Below, piece after piece: positions 48,480 through 57,899 of a stretch of DNA of 64,000 nt (within the stretch, counting starts at the first letter, position 1; each line of letters opens with the position of its first letter). This stretch comes from Rhexocercosporidium sp. MPI-PUGE-AT-0058. Lineage: Eukaryota > Ascomycota > Leotiomycetes > Helotiales. A program made the position numbers and the translations under genes. The notes beneath the pieces were generated by a model. The model did not search any database. It was given only the letters and a program-made list of their open reading frames with translations, and had not been told where the DNA came from. The stretch is taken from positions 1-64,000 of the forward strand of contig JAGTJL010000019.1 in assembly GCA_020746875.1 (NCBI GenBank), given 5' to 3'.

Positions 48480-50560
48480 AGTACTCGCGGTTTATAAAGA
48501 AGTTTTCGGGTGTACTCGTAGAACCGTAAATATATTCGTACGTTTAAACGGAATTCTTAAGTAAATTAATTAATTTTATAAATATTACGAGTAATGCAGA
48601 ATATATATTTTAACACTTTAATAAGTCTTAATATATTTATATAAGTTTATTATATATAAAATTATCGCTTTAAAGATTAAATATAAGGCCGTAATATATA
48701 TACGTAAAATTATTTAATATTTACGTAAAGTATTCCGTAAAGCTTTTATTTAAAGTCTTTTATTTATATATTTTAAAATTAATTAAGTTTATACGTTTAA
48801 AGCTCGCATCTTTAAAATAATAAGAAATAACTTTTAATATATATATATATAAGTTTTTTAAAAATATATTAAGCTATTATAATAATACGTTTATATATTG
48901 TTTCGTAATATTATTAAAAAAGCTTTTATATAATCGTTTTTACTTACGTCGGCTTTTATATAATAATCGTAAAAAATATTAAACTTAAAATTAAATATAT
49001 TACTAATATTAATATATTTATCTTTTATATAATATATTTTCTTTAATTATATTAGTTATTATCCGAGTCCTTTATATTCTTATATAAGTAATAATAACGG
49101 TAGCTTATTATAATAATTATTAATTTATTATCGTTATTCTACGTTAAAATATTATTATACTTTTTATTAAATCGGTTCTATAATTATATATATATAAGGA
49201 GTAAAGTGAATTAACTTTATATATTATATTTTTAATATTTATTATTATTATTAATAAAATAATTCTTTTTAATACGTATATATATTTAAATACTTTAATT
49301 AAGCGGCGTAAAACGAAAAACGTTAATTCCTTAAAGATATTATAATTTATTATTTTATTATTAAATTTAAAAGTCGCGACTTATATATTTCCTAATATAA
49401 AAGTCGCGGACTTAATATTTCTTAATATAAAAGTCGAGCTTAATTTATTATTATTTGTATTAATAATAAGCTATAATAGACTTCTAATAATTGCGTAACT
49501 TATTTATTCTTTTTTAATTATTACGTAATATTTTAATCTACTCTTTTATATTATAGTTTTACTTAATATATTTCTTTTTAGCGATTCTTTAAATAAATTA
49601 AGTTAATTATTATTTTCTTTCTTTTAAATAACCGAATTATATTATTATCTTTTTATTTTAATAATCCTTTTAATTATTAATAAATTTAAAGAGCATCGGT
49701 AAATAATTTTATAAAGCTAACGTTAATTTTACGTAATTATAATATTTATATTATTATATTTAAGTTACTTATTTTAATATTCTTTTAATTAATCTTTTAT
49801 TAATTTATAAAATCGTTATGAAATTCATATTATAAGCCGTCGTCTTAAAAGATTCCCTTTTCGTATTATTTAATTCATTCGTAAAAGTCGATATAATCGC
49901 TTTTTAATTATTTTAAATATAATAAGCTTTTATTACTTTATCTTGCCGCGTATTTAAGTTATTTTTTTTATTAATAATTACTTTTGGTATTTATATATTA
50001 TTTTAATAATAATTTATTAAAAAGTCGGTCGAGTAATATATTATATAATAATTCCTTGCCTTCCGAATTATTTAAATTATAATAGAAGCGAGTTATATTT
50101 AAGTAAGTTTACTTATTATAAAATAATCGAGGTTTAGTATTTTATAATTATATAATTATAAAGATCTTTTAAAATATTATAATAAAATAAGGTAAAATAT
50201 TAAAGTCGGATTTTAAAAAATAATATATTTATACGTGCGTCGGTTTTTTCGTAAAGTTTATTATATAAAAAGTTATTTAATAAATTGTTTTTATTAATTT
50301 TTATATTTTTATTTTTATTTTAAAGGCTTATTAATACAGTCATTTTTAATAACCGCGTAAAGTAATGGAAATCGTTAGCTAAACCTGGAGTCGGTTTGCT
50401 TTTACGAATTTAATTAATATAATTCTTTTTAGTAATTGCGTTAACCTATTATAATAATAAGTTTAAAGTATTACTCTCGTAATATTCATAATAATTCTTT
50501 CTTTTAATTATTTTTAATTAAATAGCGCGATTTAAGTGCTTTAATCTATAAGTTAATTAA
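48480..50560 (-). pseudogene. Copia-D gag, protease and integrase half
   Basis: Lies between Gypsy-E and the 5' LTR of Copia-D. By position this should be gag, protease and most of integrase of a - strand Copia element. It is among the most AT-rich parts of the window, and I can read no motif with certainty. The assignment rests on the LTRs and on the RT/RNase H half in the left part. Confidence 0.6.
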
Positions 50561-50856
50561 TATTAATTATATTATATTACTTATTCCTCTTAATAATAAG
50601 TAATAACTTAGTTAATTATAGTAAGACTCGATTATACAGTATAAAGCTTTAATTATATTTTATATATTTATTTAAGTCTAAAGAGTTACTTTTAATATAT
50701 TAATAAGAGCTTTATATATAAGAGGCTCTTATTATACGCTAGTCCTAAAGTAGCTAGCGTTAAGTACTCTTTGTTTACCTCCTGCGATATATAACTCCTG
50801 TATTGACTTATTCTTTATATTCACGTGGTTCCGTGAATATTATTATTTATACAATA
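50561..50856 (-). repeat. Copia-D 5' LTR (296 bp)
   Basis: Starts tattaattatattat, ends atttatacaata. Aligned to 29663-29961; conserved block acgctagtcctaaagtagct. Its inner part keeps a palindrome cacgtggttccgtg. Confidence 0.88.
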
Positions 50857-52115
50857 ATAAAATACTTTAAGTTCTAAAAACCCTTCGAATTGCTTTCGAG
50901 GAAATACTTTTAATAAAGATTATATATAAACGTTAAAAAGTATATAAATACTTACGTAAAGTATTAAAAAAGGAAATTAAAAAAGTATTAATTTTATAAT
51001 AAGTTAGCTTTATTTTTTATTTTTTTAAAACTTTAAAAAGAAATAATTATAAATTTTATTATAAACTTACTGTTAAGTAAAAGAGTAAATCAAGTATATA
51101 ATTTTATTTTCGTAATTGTCGATTAATTTACGAAGTTAATTTAATATATCCCCGTAACGAAAATAATTATTATACTTAAACTAGTCGAGCTTTTTATATA
51201 ATATATATATAAGGACTTTAAATGCTTTAAAGGAATTATTATTAATAAAAGCTCTGTTTTTATAAATAAGTTTTAGTTTTTAATAATTTTTTATTTTTAA
51301 GTTCGACGTCGACTTAATACCGTATTTTATTTATAAATTAATAAATAAACTGAACGACAAAACTAAATCTTAAAATTTTATTTAAAAATATATTATAATT
51401 ATTATTAAAATAACTATTAAAATAATTAAGCTTTTAAATTAGCTTTAGCGGAATTTATATATAATAATTCGGTATATATATTTATTAATTTAATACTTTT
51501 TTAAATATTATATAAGTTTAACTTAAAGCTTAATTTAAACGTTAAAAACAACGTTTAAGAAAAAAAAACACTTATTATAATTAAAAAAATAAGACTTTTA
51601 TAATAAAAAAGAGAAGTACTTATAAAAAGCTTCGAATTGCTTTCGAATCTTATAAAAAGTTTTATAATATTAAATGTAAAAAAATTAAGTTTTAAGTTAA
51701 AAATATAATTTTATTAATTATAAAGTATTTTTAATATTTAAAGTATTTTTAAAAGCTTATTAATAAAATTTTAAGGCTTTTTAAATTAAAAGAGTTATTT
51801 ATATTTACAATTAAGTATATTAGCTCGAACTGCCCTCGACTTATTATATTTATAATATTTTTTATATATTACTTTTAAAACCGTAATAAAAACGAAAGAA
51901 AGTCGAAGCTAAATTAAAAGTAATTTAAGTTTAAGAATAAAAAGAGTTCGAGGTTAAATTTATTTAAGCTTATAAGAATACGAGGCGAGGTCGTTTATAT
52001 TTAATTTATTAAAAAAATTATTTTATTATAAATAATACTTAAGAGTTTATAAGTTATTTTATATACGCTAAAGATATATTATAAGAATACTTAAGGAATA
52101 TATTAAAAAAAAGAA
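50857..52115 (+). pseudogene. Gypsy-A integrase and chromodomain
   Basis: Integrase core: INFIINLLLSKRVNQVY and FIFVIVDxFTKLI at about 51050-51160 (family DFITGLPPSKG...VVDRFTK), KDFKCFKGIIINKSSVFINK near 51210-51270 (VSDRGSxFTSKFW), then VFYLxINKxTERQNxILKFY near 51325-51385 (YHPQTDGQTERxNQxLExYLR) and ALAEFIYNNSVYIFIN near 51440-51490. At about 51945-52110 a chromodomain: KFEVEFIxAYKNTRRGRLYL followed by NNTxEFISYFIYAKDIL. The chromodomain makes Gypsy-A a chromovirus, whose integration is usually steered to heterochromatin. Stops are RIP-like. Confidence 0.88.
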
Positions 52116-52251
52116 ATTAAAATTATAAATAAAAGTTATAAAAATAAAAGAATTAAAAGTAAAAGTCTTTATTTAAATCTTAAAAGGCGCCGGAGGTAAA
52201 ATAAAAGAAGCTTAAAAGTATAAATAATAATATAATAAAAGCTTAAAAGCG

Positions 52252-52750
52252 CTATTTATAACTCGAGGCTGCCCTCGCTAAGAGAGAGGAAGCGGCGGGC
52301 CCGAAGATCTTCTTTTATATCCTCGTCTTTATTCTTATCTTTATTCTTATCCTTCTTTTCTTTAATTTAACCCTTAAGGGCTTATTAAAGTCAATATAAA
52401 GGTAATATAAAAGCATATCGATATTAATAAGGATACGACGTAATAACTCTCGAAAGAGAGCGTTAATCTCGTTTTACGTAGCAAGAAGTTAGCAAAGGAG
52501 GGCATTAATAGTAGTAATAGCGGCAGGAGTAGTAGCAGCAGTAGCAGCGGCGGCAGGACAGGAAGTAGTAGAAGCGGGACGAAAGAGAGACAAAGCGTTA
52601 CCGCCGGTAAATCGGGCGGCCTAAGTAGATCGGTTTACCGCGGCTATTATAATAATAATTAAGTCCCGAACCTCGTCGACTAAAGTAATACCGGCGGCGA
52701 AGTTATTTTAAGCTATAAATAGCTTTAAAGTAAAATCGTATGTCTTTTTA
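52252..52750 (-). pseudogene. Possible antisense frame in Gypsy-A
   Basis: A - strand frame of about 165 codons, opposite to pol, between the chromodomain and the 3' LTR. Recoverable sequence: AGITLVDEVRDLIIIIIAA, then ARFTGGNALSLFRPASTT, an Ala/Thr-rich stretch from an AGC/AGT-type simple repeat (about 52510-52560), then a leucine-rich helix LLATxNEINALFRELLRR. Stops are few (TAA/TAG). Simple repeats and GC-rich sequence can stay open by chance, so this is weaker than the Copia-B and Gypsy-C cases. Its place is the same as theirs. Confidence 0.4.
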
Positions 52751-53342
52751 AAGAATTATTAAAATTAATATAAATACTTTAATATTTATTAATAATAAAA
52801 GGATATTAAAGTATTTACGGTAATATATTAAGACTTTTAATTATAATAGTAATTATACTTAATATTATTAATTTTTAAAAAAGTATAAACGTAATTTACT
52901 ACGCTATTAATAAGGTAGCGGGCGTAGCAGCAGTAAATCGAAGCCATATCGAAGGCAAGTCGAATATATAATTTAATATAATATAATATAATATAATAAA
53001 GGCGAAATAAAAGGATAGCAAAGTCAAATTAAAGAAAAGAATAATAATATTAATTAAAAATTAAATTTATTTAAAGGCTAAAATATAAATAACTTACGGC
53101 AAAACTCGCCATATTACTTAATTACGCAAACTATTATTAATTTAAACTCGTTTATATTTTGATTTAAGTTCGTAATATTATTATTACTTTATAAGTAAAT
53201 TACTCTTATTTTAAGGAGTTAAATTTAATTTAAGTCCGTATATATTTCGATTTACGCTCGCTATATTATATTATTATTATATTACCTTATATCTTATAAA
53301 TAAAATACTAAGAGAAGAGGTAATATTAAGAATAAAATTTAA

Positions 53343-53525
53343 TATAAAAAAGGTCAGGGGTTTTAAGGAAGGTTTATAGGCTTAGTATATATCACGTGTT
53401 AATATCTTTATTTATTTACTTTAAAAAGGAGTAAAAAAGATTTAAAAAGCTAAATATTAGTCTGAATTATAATTAATATACCTTAAACGTTTTAAATAAT
53501 AATTCCTTATCATTTGAACCTTATA
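53343..53525 (+). repeat. Gypsy-A 3' LTR (183 bp)
   Basis: Starts tataaaaaagg, ends gaaccttata; colinear with 9148-9330. About 340 bp upstream is a pentamer run (ataat)n at 52972-53000. Confidence 0.85.
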
Positions 53526-54090
53526 ATAATTAAAGAATTATTTAATTCTGTAAAAGGAGGCTTGTAAGGAGCAACTAATTATATATAAGAATAAGGGCTG
53601 CTGACTCAATAAAGCCGCTATAGCAAGGGCACGTGCTTATACGATATACCTCTTAATTGCGAGCAACGTCTAAATACAGAGGAAGAAGAGAACTAAGAAA
53701 GCTAATATATAAAAGAACCTACTAAAGCTTAATAAAATAGTATTATTGCATATTATATATACTCCTTAAAAGCTAGTTAAAGCGTAAGAAAGCTAAAAGA
53801 GTATATATATATATAATAAAGCTTTAAAAGTTAGAAAGCAAAATAGTATAACTTAAGAAAAAGTAACTCGTCTTAACATTAAGAATACTCGTAGCCTGAA
53901 GGAGGAGCGACCTCTTTAATATTAAGTCTAATAATAGCGAGCAACTTATTACTTCTAAGGTAGCCTTTTAATAAAGGCGTTGCGAAGCTAATTAAAAAGA
54001 GTAGCTCCTTAAGAAAGAGTATCCCAAGATATGGCAATTCGCGTACCTCTTTTAGCGCCTTGGTAAGCATTTCTCTTACTAAAAATCGAG
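53526..54090. other. Less mutated stretch with a short open - frame
   Basis: More CA/TG and more C and G than the neighbouring Gypsy-A, so weakly RIP-affected. A - strand frame 54070-53879 (63 codons) contains LPYLGILFLKELLFLISFAT and LRSNKLLAIIRLNIKEVAP. It lies just downstream of the PiggyBac-like transposase and could be part of that element's 3' region or a different gene's remnant. I do not recognise it. The rest shows nothing definite. Confidence 0.35.
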
Positions 54091-54099
54091 GGTATTTAA

Positions 54100-55550
54100 A
54101 TTTAAATTATAATATCTTTATTTTATATTATAATATCGGGCAAAGTAGGTGCTATCTTTACATAATAAGATTATATAGACTTTACAGTTAAATATAAACT
54201 TCTTTTTATATTTAAATTCCTTAATATTTAATAGAATATTTGTCGAAAGCTCTTTTACAATCTTCCTCTTTATTACCCGAGATACACCTTCTTTAAGGCA
54301 TATAATACACTCTTTAAAATACTTTATTTGCTCTAAAGCATACTCTCCTCCTCCCTTTGCCTTATTAATAACGAAGATTTCAAGTCTTTTGCGTTTTCAA
54401 TAGCTTTCTTTAATAAAAGCGAAACACCGGCGAACGAGCTCCGTCCTAAACTCAGTTTAATTAGTCTACCGCTCTTTTTTAAGCACTTTTAAGTAATAAC
54501 TAAGCTTATATGTAATAGTAATTGCCGTATTTTCAGTCTACGTAATTAATAATTACTAGTCATTTATTTTATAAATTTATTATATAAAATTTAGCTTTTT
54601 AAGTTAATTACCTTAATCTATAGCACCTATTTTAATAGTTATAATCGTTCTCGTACTCAAGAATCTCAAGCCAAGCACAAGCGTGTTTCTCGAAGGGTAT
54701 ACGAGCTGTTTTTACTAAAGTAAAGGTTTTAGAAAGCCGTTTACGTAATCTTATAATCTTTTGTTACGCATTAAAATATATCGATATTAATAGTATTAAA
54801 GCATTGTCTTTTTACGTTATTATATTAATTAAGTTGTCTTTAATAGCTTTTATATAAAACGTACCTTAAGGGATTTTATCCTTCTTTATATCTTCGGCTT
54901 TTATTTATAAAAAACGCTTAAAGATGCTACTTTTAATTATACACGTGCTTATAGCCCCCTAGCCACGCTTTCTATTATATTATAAGAGCTTAATATTTAT
55001 AAATAAGTTATTAAAGTAAACGACGTTACTTTTGCCTTAATTCGGGAGCATCTCTATTAATATGTTACAGTAGTTAAAAATATATTAATACCGAGAGCCT
55101 TAAGTTAAGGGACCTTTTATAGACTAAGCTTTCCTCGATCCGGATTATTCTTTTTCGTACCTTTCCGGTGAAAAACCCAGTTATAAAAGAAGCCTTAATC
55201 TACTAGGACTTAAATCTTATAATCTTAATTAATCGGCTTCCCTAAAATCTTTAATATATCCTTCGAGCGACCCTAGTAATGTAATATAGCCTTATCTACG
55301 ACAATATCCCTCCCGGGGATTTATAGCTTATAAAAGGTTTTTTAAATATAAGTATTTAACGGTTCTAATTAAATATTTATTAAAATAAGTCCCGAATCAT
55401 TAAATATTACACTTATATAATTAAATATAACTTTAAAATCGTAATCCGGATTAAAAGTATAAAGTCGGAATAAGGTATATAATGCCATAAACCTCCGAAG
55501 GCTTATAATAGCTATTAGGGTATAATCCGGCTATACGAAGTCCTTTAGTT
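54100..55550 (-). pseudogene. PiggyBac-like DDE transposase remnant
   Basis: On the - strand, in order: TPGRDIVVDKAILHYxGRSK at about 55330-55270 (family VAVDExxxxFxGRS, first catalytic Asp kept), GKPIN...DYKI, GFFYNWVFHRKGTKKNNPD at about 55200-55150 (GYxxDWxxH...), VVYFNNLFINIKLL at about 55040-55000 (xxxDNLFxSxxLF, second Asp turned to Asn), then GAISTCIIKSS, a DNALIL/ISIY block, FEKHACAWLEILEYENDYNY at about 54700-54640, where the family has xYNxxMGGVDxxDQ, and finally EGVSRVIKRK with FNCKVYIILLCKDSTYFARY at about 54200-54120, the Cys-rich tail (FxCxxCxxxLCxxxCFxxYH). These are the hallmarks of the fungal DDE_Tnp_1_7 family. Broken by RIP-type stops and at least one frame change. Terminal inverted repeats and TTAA targets were not found. 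Confidence 0.82.
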
Positions 55551-55866
55551 TTTACTACCCTTTAGCTTTGTTTTCTTTATAAATACTAATATATATACGT
55601 ATTCCGATGTATTCATAAGCTTTAGCGAAGGTTATAAGTTTTCAGTCATTTATCCGGGCATGCGTAAGCACTTTATTTGACTCAAATTTCTCTTAATATT
55701 CCCTCTCTTTTCGACTATTAATATTATTATATATAATTTACATTTATTCCTTTAGGAAAAATAATAAGAATATCTCTTATGCGTCGATAGGCTTAATATA
55801 TAATAATAAGTTGACACGTAAGCGAAAAGGAGGCAAATCCATAAATATAAAGCCTAAATCAGTTTT

Positions 55867-56123
55867 TGTCAGATAGAGTTCACGGTAAGCAAAGCTTCGT
55901 AAAGGTTCAGAGTAAATTATATTTAAAGAATTAATCTCTAGCTTTTAAAGAAGTCTAAAAGAGAAGCGTATATATAAAAAAAGTTACTCGTGAAGGGAAG
56001 TAGAACGCCGGCGTGATTAAATATATAAGTAAAACTGATTTTATTAATATTATAAAAGCCTCGGCCCCTTTATATTACGGGCCCGATTCCGTATAAATAA
56101 AATAAATAAGTATATATATAATA
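55867..56123. repeat. 257-bp LTR, right copy
   Basis: Begins TGTCAGATAG with the 5' end intact, ends tataata. Gap-free match to 2317-2573. Flanks gtttt and attat are not duplicates. It directly follows the PiggyBac-like region. Confidence 0.75.
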
Positions 56124-56830
56124 ATTATTCCTTCTTTTAGTAATAGCGTCTGCGATACCGATATTTTAATTAATAATATATTAATACGCTTTCGCGTCGC
56201 TTAAAGCAAGGATTAGGCCGCGGTAGGTCGGACAGCCGTATTCCGGTCGATGGGTTTAGCTAATTAAATTAATGCGGTTATTTAGATTATTACGCTAAGC
56301 ATATGATGCTGCACCGCGATTAGTTCGTCGGACGTCGTCCGATTATTTTATAAGTCGTTTCGCATAATATATTAATATTATTAACTTAGTAAATAAAAAT
56401 AATTTTATAAAATAACAAAAGATATTTACTTTAATTATAAAACCCTTACGCGTATATATAAGAGCTTCTATACTTATATTCGAGTGCTGCAATTATCGTT
56501 ATTATTAAAAAGTTGTCTTCGGTCGGCGAAGTGATAGGCAAGTTGCGCGCTAGTGACGTATTTACGTTTATTTATTAAGTAAATAAAGTGTAAATAATAT
56601 AAATATAATAATATAATTATATAGTAATTGCGATCTTGCTACTTCGCTAAGACGTATATATAAACAGCCTTTTTATCGCGTTAATAATAACCTTTCTTCT
56701 TTAGCTTATTTATATATAATATCTGTGCTTATACGTTGCTATTCCTTTATCTCTTTTCTTCTTCTTTTTTTTAATTAATTATTAATATTATTATTATTAT
56801 TATATCTTTTGTTTAACGTCTTAAAGCTAT
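56124..56830. other. Intergenic stretch with a CpG-rich island
   Basis: 56190-56350 is notably rich in CpG (gccgcggtaggtcggacagc and ccgcgattagttcgtcggac) in an otherwise AT-rich area; the rest is AT-rich. No gene seen. It may be an LTR or leader of a neighbouring element, but no second copy occurs in the window. Confidence 0.35.
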
Positions 56831-56839
56831 CGCATTTAA

Positions 56840-57790
56840 TGACCTTACGAACTGGCCTTATAGAAGTTCTTATAGCTAATATTTTAAAGCTATACTAGTC
56901 GATTTCTTCTTTTATTATATTAATAAAGAAGGTAAAAAGAATTGCGACTATTACTTTAAGTAAAAGGCCGTTTATATTATCGTACGTACTTATATTTATA
57001 AAATTTATTAATAATATAATACTAAGCGCGTTAAAAGTAAACCGTATATTAATTATAAAATAAATAGTTTCCTTATATTTTTTATAAAAATATTCATATT
57101 ATAGAAAACCTTGCCGTCGATTTCGAGAACTAGCTGCGTAAGAATAGCTAATATAATACTAGCGTCGCCCTCGAAGACTATAACTTCACGATTCTTACGG
57201 GAGCTTAAAGCTTCGCTACTTAACTCGAGAAGCACCGTATAACCGATTCCTTATCGCGTGTATTTCTTAAGCCCGATAAGAAAGATATTAATTAAGTCTC
57301 TTTTCTTATTAATACTCTTTTTATAAGTTATACTTTTCTTTTTTAAAATATTATTAATATATTAATAAAATAAAGGAGTTCGAGAAGTTTTATAAAAGCA
57401 TAATGCGCTTAATCGGCAATATATTTAAGTTCAAGAACGCTTATATTATTACTTTTGCTTCTGAGGCCGACTAGATTACTTACGGTTTAATAAAGGAATT
57501 AATAATAGAGATTCGGTTATGCCGTAAAGTTATAATAATTATTATAAGTATTTCGTGCTTACTCTGCTGCTAATATATATTAATATTATATTAAGGCGGT
57601 GTTATATTAAATAAGATTATTAAAGCTATTTTAAGAGATATTTTATAATTCTTTAGCGCTTAATAAATATTATAGTACGAGTTTAAGTTTAGCGTTAAAG
57701 AGTTTGAGATTTTCGAATAATTTAATTTATAAAGTAAATACCTTATACTTTAAGTACTTACAATAGAATTGCGCTATTATTTTATAATTA
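56840..57790 (+). pseudogene. Unidentified + strand coding remnant
   Basis: Two consecutive + frames look protein-like. The first (about 56840-57360) starts DLTNWPYRSSYS, with FKAILVDFFFYYINKEGKKN and a CDYYFK motif that would be CDYCF before RIP. The second (about 57370-57790) has EFEKFYKSIMRLIGNIFKFK, TFASEADxIIYGLIKELIIE and FKFSVKEFEIFExFNL. Stops are TAA/TAG. I do not recognise the family. It lies just beyond the 3' side of the - strand Gypsy-G, on the opposite strand, so it could be that element's antisense frame or a separate gene. A - strand frame at 57235-57053 is also open and cannot be ruled out as the real one there. Confidence 0.35.
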
Positions 57791-57899
57791 AAATAAAATC
57801 TCGTTATTTTTTAAATTATAATTTAAATATATTTTATAAACTTATTCTTTTTTAATATAATATTATATATTTTATGCTTACGCTAATGCTACTTTTAAA

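Larger units (their letters stand above)
29663..50856 (-). mobile_element. Copia-D, LTR retrotransposon nested in Gypsy-A (interrupted by Gypsy-E)
   Basis: Bounded by LTRs of 299 bp (29663-29961) and 296 bp (50561-50856), with ends TGTTAA...TCAACA on the - strand. Without Gypsy-E it is about 6.3 kb, a normal Copia length. Possible TSD: ATAAT at 29658-29662 versus ATAAA at 50857-50861 (one mismatch). The RT/RNase H half is 29962-33564 and the gag/integrase half is 48480-50560, both on the - strand, so order and strand agree. It is a different family from Copia-B. Confidence 0.87.
9148..53525 (+). mobile_element. Gypsy-A, chromodomain LTR retrotransposon, outer host of the nest
   Basis: Two 183-bp LTRs at 9148-9330 and 53343-53525 enclose the gag-pol pieces of one + strand Gypsy element. 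Read in order, the pieces are gag and N-terminal RT (9331-11743), RT centre (27412-27715), RT end and RNase H (28560-29662), integrase and chromodomain (50857-52115). They run without large overlap or loss across each insertion: RT motif FxRTxYxYFxYYVFPF just left of Copia-B copy 1 continues into YLNNILIFFK right of it, and the FLxFxNFYRRFIRNY block resumes just after M2. The flanking 5-mers (tctag left, ataat right) do not match, so a TSD is lost or the outer LTRs come from recombined copies. Confidence 0.88.
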
